In this document: one piece after another, positions 24,727-32,360 of the stretch
Position numbering within the stretch: the stretch's first letter is position 1
Layout: each line of letters begins with the position of its first letter
Assembly (NCBI GenBank): GCA_018242185.1
Contig: JAFECK010000025.1
Coordinates: forward strand, 1 to 64,000
DNA: 64,000 bases
Reading direction: 5' to 3'
Origin: Pseudomonadota bacterium
GTDB taxonomy: Bacteria > Pseudomonadota > Alphaproteobacteria > Rickettsiales > Midichloriaceae
Position numbers and translations under genes: made by a program
Notes under the pieces: generated by a model
What the model was told of the DNA's origin: nothing
Database searches by the model: none
Seen by the model: the letters and a program-made list of their open reading frames with translations, nothing else

Positions 24727-25295
24727 TTGCTTCCATCTGTATTAGTATTGACATTGCCAGAGTGCTCCACAATTTTTTCAACTTGCATGTCGAAAAATAA
24801 CATCTGGCCTACGTCCCCTTGTTTACCAAATACCTCAACGTATGGCAAGCCAACTCTTATAGATTGGCCAACTTTAGCTTGCATAATCGCCTCTTCAATT
24901 CCAGAGGGTAATGTTCCACTTCCTAGCAACGCCTCTTTATTGCCAGCGCACCAAGTTGGCGTTGCCAGTGCGCTATTAGGTTTGCAATTATATGTAATCC
25001 TACTTTTCGGTGGAATTAAGGAAGTTTGTAAAGCTTGCTCCTGCTTGGGGTTCGCAGGTTCAGGATTACTGCGCAGGTAGAGCTTATATATGATCCACTC
25101 AACCCAGGAATAATCCTCCACTTTTTTGTTGGGATCAATTGTTATAGTGTATTTTGCTTCGCCTACTTGAGATGGTTTCATATAGGCCTTTTTCTCTTCC
25201 AAAGCCTCTAGGTGGACGTTCTGGTTATACTGCGCCCATACTATCCATACGAAAAGCAAAAACGCAGAGATGTTGAGCAGTTTTTTGTTAATCAT
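24723..25295 (-). CDS. Membrane-anchored FKBP-like periplasmic protein
   Basis: The 190-residue protein has a single N-terminal span (about residues 6-22) and a periplasmic remainder. The last 80 residues resemble an FKBP fold: 'GTLPSGIEEAIMQAKVGQSI' followed by 'VGLPYVEVFGKQGDVGQMLF' and the closing strand 'FDMQVEKI'. These correspond to the G-ai-gm-G-e and P-ayG-x-l-f-v-l patterns of FKBP peptidyl-prolyl isomerases. Several usual active-site aromatics seem to be missing, and two cysteines lie just before the domain. It is therefore either a degenerate isomerase or a chaperone-like binder. Its stop overlaps the RND start by four bases, occupying the place where the pump's adaptor gene would be expected. 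Confidence 0.6.
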   Translation of the reverse strand: MINKKLLNISAFLLFVWIVWAQYNQNVHLEALEEKKAYMKPSQVGEAKYTITIDPNKKVEDYSWVEWIIYKLYLRSNPEPANPKQEQALQTSLIPPKSRITYNCKPNSALATPTWCAGNKEALLGSGTLPSGIEEAIMQAKVGQSIRVGLPYVEVFGKQGDVGQMLFFDMQVEKIVEHSGNVNTNTDGSK

Positions 25296-25315
25296 CTTGA
25301 TTCTTAAACCCGGTT

Positions 25316-25519
25316 TTATTCTTTTTCTTCAAGCCAGCATGCTTGTATTGCTTCTAAGATTTTTTCATTGCATTTCTTGGGGTCATCCACAAATCCGTCC
25401 AAATTACACACCATTTGCCAAAGATCAGTAAAGCGAATATGAACTACATCGACCCCAGGGTGGCTTATCTCAAGCTCCTCAGCAATTTTTCTTACATCTG
25501 TCCATCTCATGTTAGACAT
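25316..25519 (-). CDS. iscX: Fe-S assembly protein IscX
   Basis: IscX is a small acidic protein that binds IscS and modulates iron-sulphur cluster assembly. The 67-residue protein follows the family closely: 'MRWTDVRKIAEELE' at the start, 'VRFTDLW'-like 'HIRFTDLWQMVCNLDGF' in the centre and 'DDPKKCNEKILEAIQACWLEE' in shortened form ('CNEKILEAIQACWLEE') at the end. The ATG at 25519 has an AGGTG box. The ATG three codons later is also possible. In most genomes iscX lies at the end of the isc operon. Here it stands alone with no isc or hsc genes in the window. Confidence 0.92.
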   Translation of the reverse strand: MSNMRWTDVRKIAEELEISHPGVDVVHIRFTDLWQMVCNLDGFVDDPKKCNEKILEAIQACWLEEKE

Positions 25520-25620
25520 ATACACCTGCACTAAATTTCAACAAGGAGTATAGCTTTCGAATGTGAACGGATCAATACTTCTTTAGGAAGGTGACCAGGC
25601 GGAATCGTGCAAAGCTTTTG

Positions 25621-26127
25621 TCAAGTGCGCTCGGGCTGGTTTGTTATTGAGTATGCTGCGTAGCCCAATATTGTCGTTAATACTGCACCACCTAGAGCGA
25701 TTACTATATCCGAACAATGAACTTGCCAAAAAGCTAGCTCAGACGCGCCATACTCCCAGTGTTGCATGATGATTTGTCCAGAAATGGTTTGTGCTAATGC
25801 CTCTTGAGGGACCATATAGGTGCCGGCAATTAGGCATGGTCCAATTGCAAGAACAGCAAAGCCTAAAAAGAACAAAAATATCCACTTGCAACCGTCTACG
25901 CCAGGACATGGAGCCTTGGCGCCAGCTGAAGCTATTAGGCAAAGCACCGCTATAGGACCAAGAACCGGTGATGCTGCTATTAACACAGTTGCGGAGTATA
26001 AAGGTGGAACTGCGCCAATCCCTGCCACAGAGGTAGAGATGAGAGGTATAGCTCCGGCTATACAGGTCACGGTGGTCGCGATAGCGAAGCCCACAGTTAC
26101 TTTTTCCCGCCCGTTCAATATGCACAT
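25621..26127 (-). CDS. Unknown small polytopic membrane protein
   Basis: The 168-residue protein has four hydrophobic segments (about 11-32, 40-68, 80-105 and 135-158) and short loops. The third loop contains a cysteine cluster, 'APCPGVDGCKW'. There is no recognisable family motif and no clear ribosome-binding site before the ATG. An overlapping frame of similar length exists on the same strand but has no membrane pattern. The coherent hydrophobicity supports this frame. It lies between iscX and nadD without obvious operon coupling. Confidence 0.55.
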   Translation of the reverse strand: MCILNGREKVTVGFAIATTVTCIAGAIPLISTSVAGIGAVPPLYSATVLIAASPVLGPIAVLCLIASAGAKAPCPGVDGCKWIFLFFLGFAVLAIGPCLIAGTYMVPQEALAQTISGQIIMQHWEYGASELAFWQVHCSDIVIALGGAVLTTILGYAAYSITNQPERT

Positions 26128-26193
26128 TTAAGCCATCCATATTAGTTATGGCGACATCATACGCTATTTATACTATAAAAGCAAATAATAAGC

Positions 26194-26814
26194 CTATACA
26201 TAGTTTTTAGTTGCTCTTAATAAAGTGGAGGATATGTTGATTCGTTTGCCTCTCATCATCGAAATACTCTGAGGAGATACACATTGCATAGAGCTATTTC
26301 TAGTAATAACCGACACATTGCAGTGCTTGATAACCCTGCTTTTCAATGCACTATATACATTGACCACTTTATCTATAACTCGATCGAACACACAAATCGG
26401 TGCCGCTTCTACTATATTCTTCCACCGGTGCCATTTATGAAACGAAGGTAGATTATCCGCTCCCATAAGCCATATAAACTCGACATTCGGGTGCATTTTA
26501 CGCAGTCGTGCAATAGTGGCGGCGGTATAAGTATGGCGTTGATATGTCTCTATATCGCTGACCGCCATCTTTGGGTGGCGTACAAATTTGCGTACGTCCG
26601 TGATTCTCCTGCTGAAAGAATGCCGTAAAGCCACGTCTTTCATGGGATTCTGTGGTGCTACTAACCATACAAGTTTGTCTAGATTTAGCCGCTTTATGGC
26701 TTCTTTGGCAAAATGCAGATGGCCCACGTGAGGCGGGTTAAATGATCCGCCAAACAGCCCCACTCTCATCCGACTATTTTTTCCTGCAGGTAGAAGAGTG
26801 AAGCGTGAAGACAT
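26194..26814 (-). CDS. nadD: Nicotinate-nucleotide adenylyltransferase
   Basis: NadD adenylates nicotinate mononucleotide to deamido-NAD in NAD synthesis. The 206-residue protein has the nucleotidyltransferase core 'GLFGGSFNPPHVGHL' with the HxGH-like motif, 'WLVAPQNPMK', 'YTAATIARLRKMHP' and 'WLMGADNLPSFHKWHRW', all diagnostic. The C-terminal 'RGKRINISSTLLR' corresponds to the ISSTxIR motif. A 15-residue basic extension precedes the core. The ATG at 26767 would remove it, but the upstream ATG follows the lon stop directly, which suggests coupling. In many relatives nadD sits with rsfS and rlmH instead. Confidence 0.93.
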   Translation of the reverse strand: MSSRFTLLPAGKNSRMRVGLFGGSFNPPHVGHLHFAKEAIKRLNLDKLVWLVAPQNPMKDVALRHSFSRRITDVRKFVRHPKMAVSDIETYQRHTYTAATIARLRKMHPNVEFIWLMGADNLPSFHKWHRWKNIVEAAPICVFDRVIDKVVNVYSALKSRVIKHCNVSVITRNSSMQCVSPQSISMMRGKRINISSTLLRATKNYV

Positions 26815-26815
26815 C

Positions 26816-29203
26816 TTAGTGCGTGCTTACTGTTTCTTTGCGGTCCTCGCTAGGAGGCACTGAATCGGCGGGCTCGCTCCAACTAATTGGCTCAGGTTTC
26901 TTAGTAAGCGCAATAGCAAGGACTTCTAGCACTGTCTCCACTGGTATGATCTCTAGTGGCTTCTTAATGTCGTCTTCAATCTCATCCAGATCTTTGGCAT
27001 TATCTTTAGGAATAAGTACGGTTTTTACTCCACTACGCAAGGCTGCCAACAGCTTCTCTTTTAGACCGCCTATCTCTAAGACTCTGCCGCGTAGGGTTAT
27101 CTCACCAGTCATCGCTAGATCCCTTTGCACTGGAATCCCGGTCAGCACTGATACTAAAGAGGTGCAGATTGTTATGCCAGCAGAAGGACCGTCCTTCGGC
27201 GTAGCGCCTTCAGGTACGTGTATGTGCAGATCACGTTGCCCAAACAACGATGGTTTAATTCCTAGCTCGGTTGCTTTAGATCGAATGTAGCCAACTGCAG
27301 CATATACCGATTCACGCATCACATCGCCAAGTTTTCCGGTTATTCGGATCTCTCCTTTGCCGTATGCAGCTATGGACTCGATAACCAACATTTCGCCGCC
27401 AACTTCTGTGTACGCCAAGCCATTGGCCATGCCAACCAGGTCGTCGCGCTCTAACACCGCATGACTGTAACGAGGCACGCCAAGATATTTAGCTAGCTCG
27501 GCTTTTGTTATAGTAATGCTTTCCCGTTTTTTGAGTAACAGTTCCTTTACCGCTTTTCTAGCTAACTTAGCTATTTCACGGTCTAGGTTACGCACGCCAG
27601 CTTCTCTTGTATAGTGAGCGATAATCTCGTCAATCACGCCATCTCCTACGATTAGTTCTCCATCTTTGAGGCCATGAGCTTTCATTTGTTTTGGCAGCAA
27701 GTAATTAAGGGCTATTTGTAGCTTCTCATTATCTGTATAACCAGGTAGCCGTATGACCTCCATCCTATCCAATAACGGTCGCGGAATATCATAGCTGTTA
27801 GCAGTGGCTATAAACATCACGGAGGAGAGATTATAATCCACTTCTAAGTAATGGTCGTTAAACTTATCATTTTGTTCAGGATCAAGAACGTCTAACATAG
27901 CAGAAGCAGGATCTCCACGAAAATCCGAGCTCATTTTGTCAATCTCGTCAAGCAGAACGACTGGGTTTACCATTTTCGCCTTCTTCATAGACTGGATGAT
28001 CTTGCCCGGCATTGCTCCAATATAAGTTTTACGATGGCCTTTGATTTCTGCCTCGTCACGTAAACCGCCAAGCGAAATCTTCACAAAGCGCCGTCCTGTT
28101 GCCTCAGCTATAGATCTAGCCAACGAAGTTTTCCCCACTCCTGGAGGCCCAATAAAGCATATAATAGGACTTTTTAACGAATTAGTACGCAGAGTTACCG
28201 CCAAGTATTCCAAGATTCTCTCTTTCACTTTCAATAGGCCATAATGATCCTTGGCAAGCACTGTTTCTGCGCCTTTTAAGCTTTTCTTTTCGGAGCTGCG
28301 CTCTGTCCATGGTAGGTCAGCGAACCATTCGAGATAATTTCTGGAAACCCCAGCTTCAGAGGAGATTGGGTTCATCGTCCTTAACTTACGCAGCTCAGAA
28401 TCGACTCGTTCCCGCGCTTCAGGGGGTAGTTTGCGGCGGCCTAATTTTTCCGCTAACACGGAGATCTCTTCTTGGAAATCACCTTCGCCCAATTCGTCCT
28501 GAATCGCTTTCAGTTTGGCATTCAGGTAATATTGCTTTTGGTTCGCTTCAATTTTATCTCGCACCTTATCGCGCAGCCTTATTTCTGTTTCCAGCACTTC
28601 TATTTCGCTCTGTAAGCTCATAAGAAGTTTCTCTAATTTTTGCTTAAGCACCGTAGACTCCAAGATAGCCTGCTTATCTTCTACTTTCAGGATAAGATGA
28701 CCGCTTACCGCATCGCAAAAACGGTCGGCCTCAGCAATCTGATTAACGCCAACTACCACGTCGTTTGAAATCTTGGTGTTAAGGCTGCTGTAGCGATCAA
28801 ATTGCTCTGAAATCGCACGCCTTAGTGCCTTGGTCTCTTTATCTTCACGTGCGCTGCTGTCCGCAAGGGGTTTGGTGTAGGCGTATATAATAGGACCCTC
28901 GTGTGCAAATTTCGATACGCTTACTCTCTCTAGTCCCTCAACTAGGACTTTAACAGTCGCATCCTGCATTTTTAGCACCTGCAGAATCTTCACTACTACT
29001 CCCACTCTGTATAGGTCTGCGCTTTTAGGATCATCCTTAGTGGCATCGCGCTGGGCTAAAAGCAATAATTTCCCCTCGCGTGAGGCTGCTTCCAATGCTT
29101 TCAACGATTTGTCGCGACCAACAAATAGCGGCACAATCATGGATGGGAACATCACCATATCTCTTAAAGGTAACACTGGATAAACGTCTGTAGTACCACT
29201 CAT
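26816..29203 (-). CDS. lon: ATP-dependent protease Lon
   Basis: Lon degrades damaged and regulatory proteins in the cytoplasm. The 795-residue protein has the N-terminal LON domain ('YPVLPLRDMVMFPSMIVPLF'), a coiled region and an AAA+ module with Walker A 'GPPGVGKTSL' and Walker B 'VVLLDEIDKM'. The C-terminal protease domain carries the catalytic Ser in 'PKDGPSAGITI' and the Lys in 'LKEKLLAAL'. Length is standard. The ATG at 29203 has GGGAG eight bases upstream and matches the usual N-terminus better than the alternative five codons earlier. It runs into nadD with almost no gap and diverges from the MFS gene. Confidence 0.97.
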   Translation of the reverse strand: MSGTTDVYPVLPLRDMVMFPSMIVPLFVGRDKSLKALEAASREGKLLLLAQRDATKDDPKSADLYRVGVVVKILQVLKMQDATVKVLVEGLERVSVSKFAHEGPIIYAYTKPLADSSAREDKETKALRRAISEQFDRYSSLNTKISNDVVVGVNQIAEADRFCDAVSGHLILKVEDKQAILESTVLKQKLEKLLMSLQSEIEVLETEIRLRDKVRDKIEANQKQYYLNAKLKAIQDELGEGDFQEEISVLAEKLGRRKLPPEARERVDSELRKLRTMNPISSEAGVSRNYLEWFADLPWTERSSEKKSLKGAETVLAKDHYGLLKVKERILEYLAVTLRTNSLKSPIICFIGPPGVGKTSLARSIAEATGRRFVKISLGGLRDEAEIKGHRKTYIGAMPGKIIQSMKKAKMVNPVVLLDEIDKMSSDFRGDPASAMLDVLDPEQNDKFNDHYLEVDYNLSSVMFIATANSYDIPRPLLDRMEVIRLPGYTDNEKLQIALNYLLPKQMKAHGLKDGELIVGDGVIDEIIAHYTREAGVRNLDREIAKLARKAVKELLLKKRESITITKAELAKYLGVPRYSHAVLERDDLVGMANGLAYTEVGGEMLVIESIAAYGKGEIRITGKLGDVMRESVYAAVGYIRSKATELGIKPSLFGQRDLHIHVPEGATPKDGPSAGITICTSLVSVLTGIPVQRDLAMTGEITLRGRVLEIGGLKEKLLAALRSGVKTVLIPKDNAKDLDEIEDDIKKPLEIIPVETVLEVLAIALTKKPEPISWSEPADSVPPSEDRKETVSTH

Positions 29204-29300
29204 AAACTCTACTCCCAATCACTAATAATAATCATACAAACATGTAGATTTACCTTGCATAGTATCTCATATAGCTTGCCAAGTACAGCGCATTTTAAAC

Positions 29301-29329
29301 TTGCATTTTTTAAAACTACTTTGCATAAT
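29301..29329 (+). promoter_or_regulatory. Probable sigma-70 promoter of the MFS gene
   Basis: TTGCAT and CATAAT are separated by 17 bases, 35 bases before the ATG at 29364. The box at 29301 overlaps a possible TTG start, which argues against the longer reading of the gene. Confidence 0.5.
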
Positions 29330-29363
29330 CCCCACATCGATAAAAATCTTTAATGAGAGACGA

Positions 29364-30605
29364 ATGAAGAAGCGCAAGATTGTAGGACCGGCAATTGTTG
29401 GAAACATAGTGGAATACTATGATTTTGGCATATATGCAGTTTATGCGAAGATAATAGGGGAGCTCTTTTTCCCATCGTCTAGCGAGTTCTTACAAACACT
29501 TTCTTCGCTTGCAGTATTTGCAGTTGGTTTTCTTATGCGCCCTGTTGGTGGCGTTTTCTTCGGCCATATTGGCGATAGGGTTGGGCGTAAGGCTGCCCTC
29601 ACCATATCCGTAATCGGCATGGCCCTTGCTACCTTGTGCATTGGCTTGTTGCCGGGGTACAGGGAGATTGGTGTTATGGCGCCAATTCTTCTGGTGCTGA
29701 TACGGCTATTCCAAGGAATGTGTGTTGGCGGTGAAGGTGCCGGGAGTGCTATATTCATCCTTGAACATCTAGAGGGTTACAAGCCTGGCCTTATAGGAGG
29801 CATTGTGCAAGCATCAAACATGTTTGGTGCATTGCTTGCGAACTTTGTAGCTATTGTGGTTGGTAATTTTTATGGGAATGACGATTTTGCCTGGCGTATA
29901 GGCTTTTTCTTTGGAGGAGCTATGGGGGTAGTGGGCCTATACCTGCGGTTTAGTGTAACTGAAACCCCGCAATTCCAAGACGTAAAAGAGAGTAATAAAT
30001 TAGTCAAAATGCCGTTATTGCAGGCAATGCGGGACAAATGGCGCCGGCTTATCCTCATCGCTGCGCTTGGTGGTTCTACAAGTGCAATGGCTTATATAAT
30101 ACGGGGCTATTTCAACACTTACTTCATTCAAACTTTGGAATACAGCGACCAAGACTCCAAATATTTTACTGCAACTTCCCTCTTCATCTTCATATTGTTC
30201 CTGCCTATGTTTGGGATTATGGCCGACAGAGTCGGTTACCGCAAGTTTTTATATATAGTATCATACACCATAGTAGCCACAGTTATCCCTATATTTATGC
30301 TTATTTCCAACGAAGCGCACGACGTGTCGCTCGTGTTCATCGGTCTGTTCCTCTTCTCCTTATTGTCTGCAGCTATCTGTGCACCTGCTTACCCATATGC
30401 TGCTAGTGCTTTATCACCAGAATTGCGTTATTCAGGCGTGGCATTCAGCTGGAATATGGGTATCGCGATATTCGGCGGCACTACTCCTGCGATATCAAGC
30501 ATGCTAGCGCAAGGCATAGCGCCTTATGCGCCATCGTTTTATTTGGTGTTGATGGCTCTACTCTTCATTAAAGTGAGCTTTTTAACTCGGAAAGATAAAC
30601 ATTAG
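29364..30605 (+). CDS. MFS transporter, metabolite:H+ symporter (ProP/ShiA-like) family
   Basis: The 413-residue protein has twelve membrane spans and the marks of the proline/betaine and dicarboxylate symporter branch. These are 'NIVEYYDFGIYAVYA' in the first span, 'RPVGGVFFGHIGDRVGRKAAL' in shortened form ('GGVFFGHIGDRVGRKA') as the MFS loop 2-3 motif, and 'GEGAGSAIFILEH' in span 5. Host-dependent alphaproteobacteria carry many ProP-like copies, presumably to import host osmolytes or amino acids. The substrate is not readable from sequence. The ATG has GAGAG upstream. It is followed after seven bases by the polyprenyl-phosphate glycosyltransferase. Confidence 0.9.
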   Translation: MKKRKIVGPAIVGNIVEYYDFGIYAVYAKIIGELFFPSSSEFLQTLSSLAVFAVGFLMRPVGGVFFGHIGDRVGRKAALTISVIGMALATLCIGLLPGYREIGVMAPILLVLIRLFQGMCVGGEGAGSAIFILEHLEGYKPGLIGGIVQASNMFGALLANFVAIVVGNFYGNDDFAWRIGFFFGGAMGVVGLYLRFSVTETPQFQDVKESNKLVKMPLLQAMRDKWRRLILIAALGGSTSAMAYIIRGYFNTYFIQTLEYSDQDSKYFTATSLFIFILFLPMFGIMADRVGYRKFLYIVSYTIVATVIPIFMLISNEAHDVSLVFIGLFLFSLLSAAICAPAYPYAASALSPELRYSGVAFSWNMGIAIFGGTTPAISSMLAQGIAPYAPSFYLVLMALLFIKVSFLTRKDKH

Positions 30606-30612
30606 GAGGCAT

Positions 30613-31557
30613 ATGGAACTATCTGTAGTTATACCAGTGATGAATGAGAAGGGTAATATCGCCCCGTTATTGGAGAATATATCTGGGGCCCTGAAAGGAA
30701 TGACATATGAGGTGATTTTTGTAGATGATGGATCTACTGATGGTACAGTGGAGGCGATACTAAAGCTTTCTGGTCCAAATATCCGCGTCTTAGTGTTTGG
30801 TCGTAATTATGGTCAAACTTCTGCTATGGCTGCTGGCATTGAATCTGCCACTGGCGAATTTGTAGTGACTATGGACGGAGATCTCCAAAATGATGCCACT
30901 GATATCCCTCTGATGCTGAAACGTTTGAAAAATAATAATCTAGATGTGGTGGTTGGGATCCGCAAAAAGCGAAAAGATGGTGTTTTTCTACGTAAGATAC
31001 CTAGCATTGTTGCTAACGTCCTTATTAGGAAGATGGTGGGGATCAACATAACAGATATCGGCTGTACGTTGAAGGTTTTTCGAAACCACCTAGCGAAGAA
31101 GTTAGATCTATATGGTGAGCTACATCGTTTTATACCAGTTCTTGCTAGTATGCATGGAGCGAAAATAGATGAGATACAGGTCAAGCATCATTCTCGTAAG
31201 AGTGGCCAATCCAAATATGGTATTAGCAGAGTAGTGAAAGTCTTAAGCGACCTAATGCTTATGCTGTTCTTCATCAAATATCGGCAAAAGCCAATGCACC
31301 TATTTGGCACATTGGGGTTAACATCTTTAACTACTGGTGTATTGCTAATGGTTTATCTGATTGCTGAGAAGATGGTTGGTAATAGCATTGGTAACCGGCC
31401 CATGTTCTTTATTTCCATATTATGTATGCTGGCTTCGATTCAATTTATCACCACTGGTTTTATTGCAGAGCTATTAATGCGTACCTATTATGGGGCGAAC
31501 CAGAAGAAGCCGTATACTATAAGTGCAGAATATAAGGGTAGCGTACGCATTGGTTAA
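30613..31557 (+). CDS. Polyprenyl-phosphate glycosyltransferase (ArnC/DPM1-like GT2)
   Basis: The 314-residue enzyme likely moves a sugar from a nucleotide donor to undecaprenyl phosphate at the inner membrane. The GT-A domain shows 'SVVIPVMNEKGNIAPLLE', 'IFVDDGSTDGT', 'FGRNYGQTSAMAAGIE' and the metal-binding 'MDGDLQNDATDI'. A later 'ITDIGCTLKVFR' and basic 'HHSRKSGQSKYG' match the dolichol-phosphate-mannose-synthase-like branch. Two C-terminal spans (about 228-250 and 262-290) anchor it. AGGAGG precedes the ATG closely. Members include ArnC, GtrB and DPM synthases. The transferred sugar is unknown, and no flippase or polymerase gene is beside it. Confidence 0.9.
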   Translation: MELSVVIPVMNEKGNIAPLLENISGALKGMTYEVIFVDDGSTDGTVEAILKLSGPNIRVLVFGRNYGQTSAMAAGIESATGEFVVTMDGDLQNDATDIPLMLKRLKNNNLDVVVGIRKKRKDGVFLRKIPSIVANVLIRKMVGINITDIGCTLKVFRNHLAKKLDLYGELHRFIPVLASMHGAKIDEIQVKHHSRKSGQSKYGISRVVKVLSDLMLMLFFIKYRQKPMHLFGTLGLTSLTTGVLLMVYLIAEKMVGNSIGNRPMFFISILCMLASIQFITTGFIAELLMRTYYGANQKKPYTISAEYKGSVRIG

Positions 31558-31569
31558 TTTAACGGGGGC

Positions 31570-32349
31570 TTGATGCAAATAGTAACCTGGAATGTGAACT
31601 CCATCAAGGCTAGAATGCCGCATTTGCTCCAACTGACTGAGCAAGAACGGCCGGATGTCATCTTGCTGCAGGAAATTAAGACTACCTATGATAACTTCCC
31701 GCATGGGGCAGTGGAAGAATTAGGTTATAATTTAGCTGTTTGCGGGCAAAAGAGCTACAACGGAGTGGCAATACTTGCCAAAAGCCGAATAGAAGATATA
31801 CGGTTCGAGCTACCGGGCGCTAAGCCAGAGGAGGCCAGGTATATTGAAGGTGTAGTGAGTATAGGTGCAGTTACTGCGCGGGTTGCATCCATATACGTGC
31901 CGCAGGGCACTGAAGTAGGCTCAGACAGATTCTTCTATAAGCTGGAGTATTACAATTATCTTAATGAGCATTTCCATAATTTGGCTAAATATTCAGAGAT
32001 CTTTGTGGCTGGTGGAGACTACAATGTGGCAGTAGAAGAAATCGATGTGTATAGCCCTAAGCAATTAGCTGGTCAGCTGGGCTTTCATATTGATGAGCGT
32101 ATTCGTATGCGCTCGATTTTAAATGGGGTGATGCATGATTCATATCGTGCTGTTGCGCCAGATATACAGCAGTTCAGTTGGTGGGACTACCGCAGCAATG
32201 GCTGGAAATACAATAAAGGTATGCGTATAGACTATATCCTACTGTCATCTGAGGGGCTTGATAAACTTGAAAGTGCGGGGGTATACGAGCATTATCGAGG
32301 ATTGGAACGCGCTTCTGACCATGTGCCGGTATATTGTAAATTGCGTTAG
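31570..32349 (+). CDS. xth: Exodeoxyribonuclease III
   Basis: This is the AP endonuclease / 3'-exonuclease of base-excision repair. The 259-residue protein has 'TWNVNSIKARM' with the metal-binding Asn, 'DVILLQEIK' with the catalytic Glu, 'VASIYVPQG', 'GGDYNVAVEEIDVY' with the catalytic Asp and Asn, 'RIDYILLS' and the final 'ASDHVPVYCKL' with the Asp-His pair. All family residues are in place. It sits 11 bases before polA on the same strand, a sensible repair pair. Confidence 0.96.
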   Translation: MMQIVTWNVNSIKARMPHLLQLTEQERPDVILLQEIKTTYDNFPHGAVEELGYNLAVCGQKSYNGVAILAKSRIEDIRFELPGAKPEEARYIEGVVSIGAVTARVASIYVPQGTEVGSDRFFYKLEYYNYLNEHFHNLAKYSEIFVAGGDYNVAVEEIDVYSPKQLAGQLGFHIDERIRMRSILNGVMHDSYRAVAPDIQQFSWWDYRSNGWKYNKGMRIDYILLSSEGLDKLESAGVYEHYRGLERASDHVPVYCKLR

Positions 32350-32360
32350 AGAGGCGTTAT

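Noticed and set aside
25739..26140. 133-codon minus-strand frame overlapping the small membrane protein
   Set aside because: It is rich in Ser, Arg and Trp without hydrophobic periodicity. The other frame shows four coherent membrane spans.
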